Shown here one piece after another: positions 40,015 to 48,391 of a DNA stretch of 64,000 bases. The stretch's first letter is position 1. Every line of letters starts with the position of its first letter. A model generated the notes under the pieces. It did not search any database. It was not told the origin of the DNA and worked only from the letters and a program-made list of their open reading frames with translations. A program made the position numbers and the translations under genes. This DNA comes from Leptolinea sp. (GTDB lineage Bacteria > Chloroflexota > Anaerolineae > Anaerolineales > Anaerolineaceae). The stretch lies in assembly GCA_012798535.1 (NCBI GenBank), contig JAAZMZ010000007.1, forward strand, positions 26,225-90,224. Reading direction: 5' to 3'.

Positions 40015-43000
40015 ATGAGTGACTTTCTTTTTCGTGGCACGCTGGCAGATCTTGATCCTGATGTTTATCAAATTACACGATTCGAATCAGAACGACAGAT
40101 TCGCAAACTTATTCTCATTCCGAGTGAAAGCACAGCCCCCGTTGCAGTCCGTGAGACATTATCTTCTTCATTCCAGAACCTGTATGCCGAAGGTTATCCG
40201 GATGAAGAAACCCGCTGGATGACCGAGAAAGAAATTCTCGATTATGAGGAGCGGCTGACATACTATCGCCGCTATTCGGACCCGCGGTACTATAAAGGCA
40301 CTGAATATGCTGACATTATCGAATCTCTGGCACGGCGGCGTTGCAGCGAGCTTTTTGCCAACGAACGTGTTCCGGCCGATAGCCTGTATGCCAACGTTCA
40401 GCCCTTATCCGGTGCACCGGCTAATAATGCCGTATATACGGCCCTGATCAATCCGGGTGATACGATCATGGGAATGAACCTGCTGCACGGTGGACATCTG
40501 TCGCACGGATCATCTGCCAACCGCTCAGGAAAGCTCTACAAAGCCGTACATTACACGGTGGACCCGAAAACCGGAAAAATTGATTATGGAGCTGTATCCG
40601 CCCTGGCTATGGAATACAAACCGAGGATCATCATTGCCGGTTTCAGTTCGTATCCCTGGGTGCCTGATTATGCAGAGTTCAGGAAGATCGCAGATAGCGT
40701 TGGCGCCTATTTATTGGCGGATATCTCGCATATTGCCGGTATTACTGCCGCCGGAGTCATCCCATCTCCTGTTGGATATGCACATGTTATCACCTTCACC
40801 ACTCATAAGACACTGTGCGGACCGCGTGGTGCCTGCATCCTCACATCAGACCTCTCTCTTGCGAAAAAGATCGACCGGGCGGTTTTCCCGGGCGAACAGG
40901 GCGGTCCACATGTGCATGTAATGGCTGCCATGGCGCTGGCGTTTAAACTGGCAAAAACCCCGCAATTCAAAAACCTGCAAACCCAGATCGTGAAAAACAG
41001 TGCTGTTTTGTCGAAACGTCTTCAGGAACGCGGCTTCCACATCCCCTTCAGTGGAACGGACACTCATCTGGGCAACCTGGATTGCAAATCCGTTGTCGGT
41101 CCGGACGGCACCACTTTATCCGGTGATATGGCAGCACGAATTTTGGACGCGGCCGGATTGGTATGTAACCGCAACACCATTCCGGGAGATAAGTCCGCGA
41201 ACAACCCGTCCGGAATCCGTTTTGGCACTCCCTGGATCACCCAGCGCGGCTTGAAAGAAAGCGAAGTGACTAAAGTCGCCGATATCATGGCCGACATTTT
41301 ACAGGCCTGTGTGCCTTACTCTGTAGAAACCCGGCAGGGACTTCAATCCAGAGCAAAAATTGATTTCACTGTTCTGGAAGATGCCAGGATTAGAGTGCGT
41401 GAACTGGCGGATGCGGCCGGCGCCGATATGACGATCGAAAAATCCGGATATCCACATTACTTCTTCCGGGACGATCCGGCACCTGCCAGCAATGGCTGGT
41501 CGGCTGTAGACCTGATAGGCGAGAAAGTGCTGACCTTCTCGCACTATGTCTTCACCTGCGATCTAGACTCTATGAAAACCGGGCAATCTCTACCCTGTCA
41601 GTTCCAGGCCAATAATCGAATGATCGATGGTGTTCTCACCCTGGTATCGAGGACACACATCCTGCTCAGCCTGCCGGCGGCCGATGCGCCTCTTGCGGTT
41701 GCCTGGCTGCGCGATCTGTCCGACGGGTATGTAGCCTTCGGTGAGGATGTGACCCGCCGGTTTGCAGGGCCGGTTATCGTGCGTTACTCTGAAAAGGCAC
41801 CTGTAAAATCCGCCGCCGGTGAGGCTGTCTGGCTTGCCAAACCCTATGCCCCCGGCCTGCCTGTCAAAAAGCAGACTGCCCTTCCAGAGTTCGTCTGGAA
41901 GGAACCGGCCGATAGTCCGATTAAATTCACCGCATTGAATGAAACCCATAAAATGATGGGTGCCAAGATGGTACGGTTTGCCGGTTGGGAAATGCCTGTC
42001 TGGTACAGCGGCGTGATGGAAGAACATCTGGCCACCCGGCAGGCGGCCGGTCTGTTTGATGTCTCGCACATGGGTGTCTATCAGGCGGAAGGCCCGGATG
42101 CCGCTCTGTTCCTGGATAGCGTTTGTGGAAATGATATCAGTGCGCTGGAAGTCGGTGAATCATGTTACACACATTTCCTCGATCCTAAATCCAATGTAAT
42201 CGATGATACGCTGATATATCACCGCGCCGCAGACAAATATCTGGTTGTGGTCAATGCATCCAACGATGATAAAGATTGGGCATGGCTGACCGCCGTACGT
42301 GAAGGCAGGGTATCCATAGATATCCAGCGCCCCTGGGTTAAAGTGATCGGCCGTAACGTCATCCTGCGCAATCTGCGTGATCCCAAAGAAGGGAAAGACA
42401 TGCGTGTGGATATCGCCTTGCAGGGGCCAAAATCGCGGGATATTCTGCTTGCCATGGGTGTCGACAAAGCGACCGAGAAGAAGATTAAAGCCCTGAAACG
42501 TACTGAACTCTGTGAAGCTATTGTGGGCGGATTCGACCTGGTGGTATCCCGCACCGGTTATACCGGTGAAAGGATGGCCTTCGAGTTATTCGTCCACCCG
42601 GAGAAATCTGTGGCTCTCTGGAATAAACTTCTAGATATTGGACAGGCTCTGGGGATCAAACCTTGCGGCCTGGGCGCGCGTGATTCTTTGCGAACCGAAG
42701 CCGGTCTTCCTCTCTATGGCCATGAAATGGGCGGTGAGATGAACTTCTCCGTGAGTGAAGCCGGTTTTGGGTCTTACGTAAAGGTATATAAACCGTGGTT
42801 CATCGGCCGGGATGAATATGTGCGTAAAGAAAAAGACCGGAAGAATGTTGTGGTACGCTTCCGCTTCCTGGAAAAAGGCATCCGCATGGCTCACAATGGA
42901 GATCCTGTTGTGGATAAGAAAGGCCGCGTTATCGGGCTGGTAACCAGTTGCGCGGTTGATAGTGAAGGATTTTTCACCGGACAGGCCTATCTTGAATTAA

Positions 43001-43149
43001 AATCATCTATGGATGACACACCAATTTTTATTTATCAATCGGCTCACAGCCAGGGAACGCAGAATATCGCAGATATCAAACCGGGGGATAAGATAACCCT
43101 TCCTTCTGCCGCCGTTGTGGTGAGTCGTTTCCCAAAATTGACCGTATAA
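40015..43149 (+). CDS. glyA-gcvT: Serine hydroxymethyltransferase-aminomethyltransferase fusion
   Basis: 1044 residues in one uninterrupted frame. Residues 1 to about 445 are serine hydroxymethyltransferase: NLYAEGYP, RYYKGTEYADIIESLA, ADISHIAGI, and the PLP-binding Lys265 in TTHKTLCGPRGA. Residues from about 636 to the end are GcvT (glycine cleavage T protein): AGWEMPVWYSG, GLFDVSHMG, SRTGYTGERMAFELF, and GARDSLRTEAGLPLYGHEM. A middle stretch of about 185 residues belongs to neither. The two halves share tetrahydrofolate and the serine-glycine one-carbon pool, so fusion could channel methylene-tetrahydrofolate. The genes for GcvH, GcvP and Lpd are not in the window. The ATG has AAGGAGA. The aminotransferase gene follows after 23 bases. 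Confidence 0.93.
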   Translation: MSDFLFRGTLADLDPDVYQITRFESERQIRKLILIPSESTAPVAVRETLSSSFQNLYAEGYPDEETRWMTEKEILDYEERLTYYRRYSDPRYYKGTEYADIIESLARRRCSELFANERVPADSLYANVQPLSGAPANNAVYTALINPGDTIMGMNLLHGGHLSHGSSANRSGKLYKAVHYTVDPKTGKIDYGAVSALAMEYKPRIIIAGFSSYPWVPDYAEFRKIADSVGAYLLADISHIAGITAAGVIPSPVGYAHVITFTTHKTLCGPRGACILTSDLSLAKKIDRAVFPGEQGGPHVHVMAAMALAFKLAKTPQFKNLQTQIVKNSAVLSKRLQERGFHIPFSGTDTHLGNLDCKSVVGPDGTTLSGDMAARILDAAGLVCNRNTIPGDKSANNPSGIRFGTPWITQRGLKESEVTKVADIMADILQACVPYSVETRQGLQSRAKIDFTVLEDARIRVRELADAAGADMTIEKSGYPHYFFRDDPAPASNGWSAVDLIGEKVLTFSHYVFTCDLDSMKTGQSLPCQFQANNRMIDGVLTLVSRTHILLSLPAADAPLAVAWLRDLSDGYVAFGEDVTRRFAGPVIVRYSEKAPVKSAAGEAVWLAKPYAPGLPVKKQTALPEFVWKEPADSPIKFTALNETHKMMGAKMVRFAGWEMPVWYSGVMEEHLATRQAAGLFDVSHMGVYQAEGPDAALFLDSVCGNDISALEVGESCYTHFLDPKSNVIDDTLIYHRAADKYLVVVNASNDDKDWAWLTAVREGRVSIDIQRPWVKVIGRNVILRNLRDPKEGKDMRVDIALQGPKSRDILLAMGVDKATEKKIKALKRTELCEAIVGGFDLVVSRTGYTGERMAFELFVHPEKSVALWNKLLDIGQALGIKPCGLGARDSLRTEAGLPLYGHEMGGEMNFSVSEAGFGSYVKVYKPWFIGRDEYVRKEKDRKNVVVRFRFLEKGIRMAHNGDPVVDKKGRVIGLVTSCAVDSEGFFTGQAYLELKSSMDDTPIFIYQSAHSQGTQNIADIKPGDKITLPSAAVVVSRFPKLTV

Positions 43150-43172
43150 AGTTCATCGAACAAGGAGAATGA

Positions 43173-44393
43173 ATGCAACCCACCTGGACCAAACGTTTTG
43201 CTCATCGTACCCAGCGGATGAAAGGATCCGCCATTCGTGAATTATTAAAATTGACCGAACGTCCCGAAGTGATTTCCTTTGGCGGCGGCATGCCAGCTCC
43301 CGAAATATTCCCTGTGGACGAAGTGGGGAAAGCCTGCGACCGGATTCTCAAGAACTACAGCGAGAAAGCGCTGCAGTATGGTACCACCGAAGGCTACAAT
43401 CCTCTCCGTGAAATGCTGGCAAAAGAAGCCAACCGGCAGGGGATTTCCTGCGAGAAAGAGAATATTCTTATCACCTCAGGTTCTCAGCAGGCTCTCGATC
43501 TTATTGGAAAAGTCTTCATCGATCCCGGTGATAAGATACTTGTTGAAAATCCAACCTATCTCGGGGCGCTGCAAGCCTGGAATGCGTATGAATGCGATTA
43601 CCTCACGCTTCAATCTGATAAAGACGGCATGCTGCCTGAAAGCCTTGAAGAGGGATTGAAAAAGGGTCCGAAATTCTTGTATGCCCTGCCCAATTTCCAG
43701 AATCCCACCGGCATCTCTTTCACCCTTGAACGCCGCAGGAAAGTGGTGGAACTGGCAGATAAATATGGTGTCCCCATTATCGAAGACGATCCGTATGGAA
43801 AACTGCGTTATGAAGGGAAGGATTTACCCACACTTGCGCAGTTGGACGCAGAAATGCGCGGATCACCCAAAGGACAGATGAATGGGAATGTCCTTTATTT
43901 GAGCACTTTTTCAAAGATCCTCGCTCCCGGTATTCGCCTGGCATGGGCAATCGGCCCTGTTGACGCCATCAGCAAAATCGCTCAGGCCAAACAGGGAGCC
44001 GATTTGAATACATCCACTTTTAACCAGCTCATGGCATACGAGGTCGGGAAAGACGGTTTCCTCGATAAACACGTTGAAGTGATCCGAAAGGTATATCATG
44101 AACGCCGTGATGTGATGCTTGATGCGCTAGAAGAGCATTGTCCAAAAGGCGTCGAATGGACGCACCCGGAAGGCGGACTGTTCCTGTGGGTGACCATGCC
44201 CAAAGGAATTGACACGGCTGAATTAATGAAGGAAGCTTTGAAATTGAATGTCGCTTATGTCCCCGGCAGTTCCTTCCACCCGTTGGGTGGCGGCGAGAAC
44301 ACCATGCGACTGAACTTCTCATTCTCAAATCCGGCAACGATCAATGAAGGTATTGGTCGGTTGGGAAAACTATTCAAAGACACCCTGCGCTAA
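43173..44393 (+). CDS. PLP-dependent aminotransferase, class I/II (2-aminoadipate/multi-substrate type)
   Basis: 406 residues of fold-type I. It has ISFGGGMPAPEIFP at the N-terminus, LQYGTTEGYNPLRE, ITSGSQQALDLIGKVF, the NFQNPTG motif, and Schiff-base Lys248 in YLSTFSKILAPGIRLAW. This is the LysN/MocR-catalytic-like subfamily, whose members act on 2-aminoadipate, aromatic or branched amino acids; substrate is not decidable here. There is no DNA-binding domain, so it is not a MocR regulator. It is 23 bases downstream of the glyA-gcvT gene with an AAGGAG site, so it is probably co-transcribed. It ends at a strong terminator. Confidence 0.9.
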   Translation: MQPTWTKRFAHRTQRMKGSAIRELLKLTERPEVISFGGGMPAPEIFPVDEVGKACDRILKNYSEKALQYGTTEGYNPLREMLAKEANRQGISCEKENILITSGSQQALDLIGKVFIDPGDKILVENPTYLGALQAWNAYECDYLTLQSDKDGMLPESLEEGLKKGPKFLYALPNFQNPTGISFTLERRRKVVELADKYGVPIIEDDPYGKLRYEGKDLPTLAQLDAEMRGSPKGQMNGNVLYLSTFSKILAPGIRLAWAIGPVDAISKIAQAKQGADLNTSTFNQLMAYEVGKDGFLDKHVEVIRKVYHERRDVMLDALEEHCPKGVEWTHPEGGLFLWVTMPKGIDTAELMKEALKLNVAYVPGSSFHPLGGGENTMRLNFSFSNPATINEGIGRLGKLFKDTLR

Positions 44394-44412
44394 TAAAGAA
44401 ACGTATGTAATC

Positions 44413-44448
44413 AAAAGGCCAACCGGATGATACTGGTTGGCCTTTTTT
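44413..44448. terminator. Strong bidirectional terminator
   Basis: AAAAGGCCAACC (44413-44424) and GGTTGGCCTTTT (44435-44446) form a perfect 12-base stem with a 10-base loop and T/A tracts on both sides. It lies between the aminotransferase gene and the convergent nucleoside kinase gene. Confidence 0.9.
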
Positions 44449-46182
44449 CTAATAATTAAGTTCCACCATGGAAGGATTTTCCCATAACTTGAAATCCCGC
44501 AGGATGGAGCCGCCGATGAATTCCCGCAAAAGAGAATTATCCGGTATCAGGCTCGAATCCACCGGCAGGAACCATTCTAGAAAGGCGAGCAGACGTTTGG
44601 CTTCAATGTATTCAGGGACACCAAACGGGACCTGCCGCAAGAGAGGTTCGGCCAAAGGTTTCAACGCCGAAAGTTCATAAGCCAGCGCCGAATTGAACAT
44701 ATCATCGGCATTTTCCTGATACGGGAAAATGTGATCCTTCTCTCCCCGGCGGACGGAATCCCAGCGTTGGATCGTCTGCTGGGCACTGTATCCGCGTTCA
44801 GTGGCATCCCGGACAATGCGGCGCAGCATTCGCGTATCGGTGGTAGATATGCGGTTGTGCCGATCAAGGTTCAATTGGGTAAGACAGGATACATAGATAC
44901 GATATGTCTGTTCGAGGGGAATATTGGGAATCAGGTTTGGATTCAGCCCATGAATGCCTTCCAGAATGATCACCTGGTCGCGCTGCAATCGGGCAACTTC
45001 TCCCTCTTCAGAAAGACCGGTCTTGAAGTTATAACGGGGTAAGCGTACTTCTTCACCGGCAATCAGTTTCTGCAGATGTTCTCCAAATAATCGGGTATTT
45101 AGAGCGCCCAGGGATTCAAAATCAAATTCGCCATTCTCATCTTTGGGGGTCTTCTCGCGGTCCACAAAATAATTATCGATCTCCACCGGAAAAGGCAAAA
45201 TGCCCTGCGCCAGCAATTGGATCGAAAGACGTTTCGAAAATGTGGTCTTTCCGGAAGAGGATGGACCGGCAATCAACACAACTCGAACCTGGTTGGCATT
45301 GTTGACAATGGAATCCGCGATCTCTGCGATTTGTTGTTCATGCAATGCTTCAGAGACAAGGATGATCTCTCGAATACGCCCGGAACTGATCGTGTCGTTC
45401 AAAGCACCCACCGATTCGATTCCTAATCGATTCAACCACCGTCCGTATCTATGGAAGGTGTTCAACAGCTTTGGATACGCCGGCATCGGCGTAAGTTCTT
45501 TCGGAGAATGCCGCCGTGGAAATTGCAGTACAAAACCGTCGCCAAAGCGGGTAATACCGAACCAGCGAAGATATCCGGTGGATGGCACCATATAACCGTG
45601 ATGGTAATCGCGATGATTCTCAAGGCTGTATAACACCAGTTTGTCTTTCTGGCGGTATTTCAACAGACGGACTTTATCTTCATTTCCACGGTCTTTGAAA
45701 TACTGAATGGCCTCCATCAACGGTATCTGCTCGCGGGTAAACGCGATGTTTTTCTCGACCATCTCACGCATGCGGGTCTCCAGCCCTGGCAGGTCAATTC
45801 CTGCCAGATCTTCATGTCCGATCACCTGACAGAAAAAACCACCGGATGAGACGGAATGGTCGATAGTCAATTGAAATTCAGGATAAAGATCCTCGAAAGC
45901 CGCTTCGAGCAGAAATGTCAATGACCGTCGATAGATACGCGCTCCATCGGTATCCGACATGGTGACCGGACGCACCCGCGCATCGATATCGATCGGGTAT
46001 GTCAATTCCCGGAGTTCACCATTGATGATCGCACCAACAATGGGGGGATTATCCCACTCTGGCAAGGCCTGCAAAAAGTGAACGATCTCTTTCCCGCGCT
46101 CACCGCGAATGACCCGCCCATCGGTGAGATAGACTTCCACAGAGGGTTGAGGACGTGTTAAATAAAAAAGGTGATTTTCCAT
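44449..46182 (-). CDS. Uridine kinase-like nucleoside kinase with TGS/ThrRS-type N-terminal domains
   Basis: 577 residues from the ATG at 46182. Residues 1-60 resemble a TGS domain (VEVYLTDGRVIRGERGKEIVHFLQ). Residues 60-230 resemble the second additional domain of threonyl-tRNA synthetase (RRSLTFLLEAAFEDLYPEFQLTIDHSVSSGGFF, read in pieces). The C-terminal half is a P-loop kinase of the uridine kinase/phosphoribulokinase family, with Walker A LIAGPSSSGKTTFSKRL and the nucleoside-site VEIDNYFVDREKTP. Such ThrRS-like kinases are known in several bacterial phyla; the exact nucleoside substrate is not settled. A GTG 9 bases upstream is possible, but the extended -10 before it predicts a leaderless message from the ATG. 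Confidence 0.88.
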   Translation of the reverse strand: MENHLFYLTRPQPSVEVYLTDGRVIRGERGKEIVHFLQALPEWDNPPIVGAIINGELRELTYPIDIDARVRPVTMSDTDGARIYRRSLTFLLEAAFEDLYPEFQLTIDHSVSSGGFFCQVIGHEDLAGIDLPGLETRMREMVEKNIAFTREQIPLMEAIQYFKDRGNEDKVRLLKYRQKDKLVLYSLENHRDYHHGYMVPSTGYLRWFGITRFGDGFVLQFPRRHSPKELTPMPAYPKLLNTFHRYGRWLNRLGIESVGALNDTISSGRIREIILVSEALHEQQIAEIADSIVNNANQVRVVLIAGPSSSGKTTFSKRLSIQLLAQGILPFPVEIDNYFVDREKTPKDENGEFDFESLGALNTRLFGEHLQKLIAGEEVRLPRYNFKTGLSEEGEVARLQRDQVIILEGIHGLNPNLIPNIPLEQTYRIYVSCLTQLNLDRHNRISTTDTRMLRRIVRDATERGYSAQQTIQRWDSVRRGEKDHIFPYQENADDMFNSALAYELSALKPLAEPLLRQVPFGVPEYIEAKRLLAFLEWFLPVDSSLIPDNSLLREFIGGSILRDFKLWENPSMVELNY

Positions 46183-46191
46183 TGGAGGCAC

Positions 46192-46200
46192 ATTCTAGCA
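46192..46200 (-). promoter_or_regulatory. Extended -10 promoter of the nucleoside kinase gene, leaderless
   Basis: TGCTAGAAT on the minus strand ends 9 bases before the ATG at 46182, with no ribosome-binding site in between. The predicted start lies within about 3 bases of the ATG and inside or after the alternative GTG codon, which favours the ATG. Confidence 0.5.
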
Positions 46201-46246
46201 TGAAACACGTGTACCGGGTTCTACAGCCTGTATTCGGCACTTTGGC

Positions 46247-46274
46247 TCTGATATGAATAACAATCTATATCAGA
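46247..46274. repeat. Inverted repeat between DUF4230 and nucleoside kinase genes
   Basis: TCTGATAT (46247-46254) and ATATCAGA (46267-46274) form a perfect 8-base inverted repeat with a 12-base spacer. It lies in the 118-base gap upstream of the kinase promoter on the minus strand, so it could be an operator or a weak transcript end for DUF4230. Confidence 0.35.
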
Positions 46275-46309
46275 ATCACATTTTCAGGTGGGAATTTATC
46301 TGGTTTTTA

Positions 46310-47008
46310 TCAGTTCGTTCTTTCAACAGACGGCTCGGAACCTTTGAAGATCACCTCGGAATATCCGAGTGACCGGATCAGCCGGTCGAGATAAGCCTCC
46401 GCATTGGTTTGGGCCTGTTTCAAGATGCCATCATCGATGGCCGACTTATAGATCTGTTCTTCGGCTGCCTGCCGGGCGCGTGTTTCCAGCTCTTCATCCT
46501 GTCGGGTCAAAAGGCCGGTCTGGCGGTCATAGACGTACGATTTATCATTGTCCAACCGGGCAGAAAGGATCTCGGCGGCCGGCAGCTTAATGGTCACCGC
46601 TTTTCCCTCAAGTTGAACATCATTCAATTGGAGTTTTTCAAGATTGATACCGGCAATCACCTCACCGTGGGCTACAAACAACAACTTGTCGCCAAACAAA
46701 GCCTGGAATTCATCCCGTCCGGCATCGGCACTGATCACCTTCTCAACCGAATATTGAATGGTTTCGAGCCGCGCCAATGAACGGATTTCATGAATAATGC
46801 TGACAGGATCGGGGATGATGGTCGGAGTTGGTTCAAGAAACCGGGCTACGCGTGTCGCCATATCCTGATTCACCTGCTGAATTGGTGCGATTGTCTTCAC
46901 TTCGATCTCTTTCACTTGCCTCGTGATGATGAGGAACAATCCACCTCCAGTCAGGGCAATTAATAAGATCATAAAAATTAATAATCCCACGAACTGGTTC
47001 TTTCGCAT
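46310..47008 (-). CDS. DUF4230-family membrane-anchored protein
   Basis: 232 residues. One N-terminal membrane segment (about 8-29) is followed by an exterior part. A Pro/Thr-rich spot (EPTPTIIPDP) leads to the DUF4230 core: IHEIRSLARLETIQYSVEKVI, DKLLFVAHGEVIAGINLEKL, VTIKLPAAEILSARLDNDKSYVYDR (in pieces). A helical C-terminus follows. The family function is unknown. The ATG has AAGGACAGG upstream. It is divergent from the SanA-like gene, with about 100 bases between the start codons. Confidence 0.82.
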   Translation of the reverse strand: MRKNQFVGLLIFMILLIALTGGGLFLIITRQVKEIEVKTIAPIQQVNQDMATRVARFLEPTPTIIPDPVSIIHEIRSLARLETIQYSVEKVISADAGRDEFQALFGDKLLFVAHGEVIAGINLEKLQLNDVQLEGKAVTIKLPAAEILSARLDNDKSYVYDRQTGLLTRQDEELETRARQAAEEQIYKSAIDDGILKQAQTNAEAYLDRLIRSLGYSEVIFKGSEPSVERTN

Positions 47009-47069
47009 TTATACCTGTCCTTTTCTACTGATTATTGTACGAAATTTCCCGAGCCTTGTTGCAGGTGGA

Positions 47070-47097
47070 TTGTTAGTCATTTCGTGCATGGTAGAAT
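47070..47097 (+). promoter_or_regulatory. Promoter of the SanA-like gene with extended -10
   Basis: TTGTTA (47070-47075) and TAGAAT (47092-47097) are 16 bases apart, with TGG before the hexamer. Transcription should begin near 47104, so an ATG at 47088 lies upstream of it. The GTG at 47109 would be the first in-frame start codon on the message. Confidence 0.5.
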
Positions 47098-47108
47098 TAT
47101 TCTCTGAC

Positions 47109-47795
47109 GTGAAAAAACATCGCTCCACTAAATTTATCTTGGTTGGAATAATCCTTCTTCTTCTCGTGTTCTTGCTGCCTGCCGCGATTTCTTATTTTGC
47201 GTCAGCTGGTAAGCGATACCCGCTGGGTTTGGCACCCCAGGGAAAAACCGCCATTGTTTTTGGCGCCGGTCTGTACCGCGACGGCTCACCATCACCGGTA
47301 TTGCGGGACAGAGTGCAGACGGCGGCTGAACTCTATAAATCCGGTAAAGTGCAGAAATTGCTGATGAGCGGCGATAACAGCACCATCAGTTACAACGAAC
47401 CCGGCGCCATGCAGAAATACGCCATACAACTGGGTGTTCCCGAAAATGCCATTGTTTTAGATTATGCCGGACGCCGTACCTATGACACATGCTATCGTGC
47501 CAGATCAATATTCGGCATTACCGAAGCCTTCCTTGTTACCCAGGATTACCACCTACCGAGGGCATTGTATATCTGCAATATTCTTGGATTGAAAACCATT
47601 GGTATTAGTGCCGATCGCAGAAATTACCGCCTGGGTACCTATCTTTACTGGCGTTTGCGGGAAATCCCGGCCACATTCACCGCATTTATTGACCTGTATC
47701 TTCGGAAACCACAACCCATCCTGGGAGAACCTGAACCAATCTACCCGCCGGATGGCGATAACATGGAACAGGAATTTGAGGAAAAAACCACATGA
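47109..47795 (+). CDS. SanA/YdcF-family (DUF218) membrane-anchored protein
   Basis: 228 residues from the GTG at 47109; the ATG at 47088 adds 7 residues. A basic start (KKHRSTK) leads into one membrane segment. The DUF218 core shows AIVFGAGLYRDGSPSPVLRDRVQTAAELY, LLMSGDNS, EPGAMQKYAIQLGVPENAIVLDYAGRRTYDTC and FLVTQDYHLPRALYI (in pieces). SanA-type proteins affect envelope permeability and vancomycin sensitivity in enterobacteria; the reaction is not known. An acidic tail follows. It is coupled to the HD gene by an ATGA overlap. Confidence 0.85.
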   Translation: MKKHRSTKFILVGIILLLLVFLLPAAISYFASAGKRYPLGLAPQGKTAIVFGAGLYRDGSPSPVLRDRVQTAAELYKSGKVQKLLMSGDNSTISYNEPGAMQKYAIQLGVPENAIVLDYAGRRTYDTCYRARSIFGITEAFLVTQDYHLPRALYICNILGLKTIGISADRRNYRLGTYLYWRLREIPATFTAFIDLYLRKPQPILGEPEPIYPPDGDNMEQEFEEKTT

Positions 47796-48373
47796 CCACA
47801 CGTGAAGAAGGTTACAAAATTGTTACCCAGTATGTAAAGAACACAGGTCTCATCAATCACATGCTTTCAGTGGAAGCTGCCATGCGGTATTATGCCGGGA
47901 AACTGGGCGGCGATGTGGAAACCTGGGGACTGGCAGGATTATTGCACGATTTCGACTGGGAGATTCATCCTTCTCTGGATGAACACCCATCAGCCGGAGC
48001 ACCGCTTCTGCGAGATAAAAATGTTCCCGAAGAGATTGTGCATGCCGTGCTCAGTCATGGTGAAGGAGTTGCACGGATCAACACGATGGAAAAATGTCTG
48101 GCGGCAGTGGATGAACTGACTGGCCTAATCACAGCGGTTGCGCTGGTGCGTCCTTCTCGTTCTCTTTATGATCTGACAGCTTCGTCGGTGAAAAAGAAAT
48201 GGAAAGATCGGGCATTTGCCGCCGCTATCAATCGGGAAGAGATCGCTGAGAATACCGCGGTTTTCGGCGAAGAACTCTGGCAGCATGTGGATAATGTGAT
48301 TTATGCGATGCGGAATATTGCACCCCAATTGGAACTGGAAGGTTCGCTTAATCCGGATGGTACTCCCCGATAG
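47792..48373 (+). CDS. HD-domain phosphohydrolase (HDIG-type)
   Basis: 193 residues. Metal-binding residues of the HD fold are visible: LINHMLSVEAAMRYYA (first His), GLLHDFDWEIHP (the HD pair), HPSAGAPLLR, and HAVLSHGEGV, then AVDELTGLI with the last Asp. Many such small HD proteins hydrolyse nucleotides or phosphate esters; the substrate is not readable here. The start overlaps the SanA-like stop by 4 bases, so the two are translated together. The next gene follows after 18 bases. Confidence 0.85.
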   Translation: MTTREEGYKIVTQYVKNTGLINHMLSVEAAMRYYAGKLGGDVETWGLAGLLHDFDWEIHPSLDEHPSAGAPLLRDKNVPEEIVHAVLSHGEGVARINTMEKCLAAVDELTGLITAVALVRPSRSLYDLTASSVKKKWKDRAFAAAINREEIAENTAVFGEELWQHVDNVIYAMRNIAPQLELEGSLNPDGTPR

Positions 48374-48391
48374 ATACGGGAGTAACTGCTG

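Noticed and set aside
46310..47108. Long plus-strand reading frame starting inside the DUF4230 gene (46923)
   Set aside because: Its first 60 codons lie over the start of DUF4230 on the other strand and upstream of the visible promoter; the SanA-like protein starts at 47109 or 47088.
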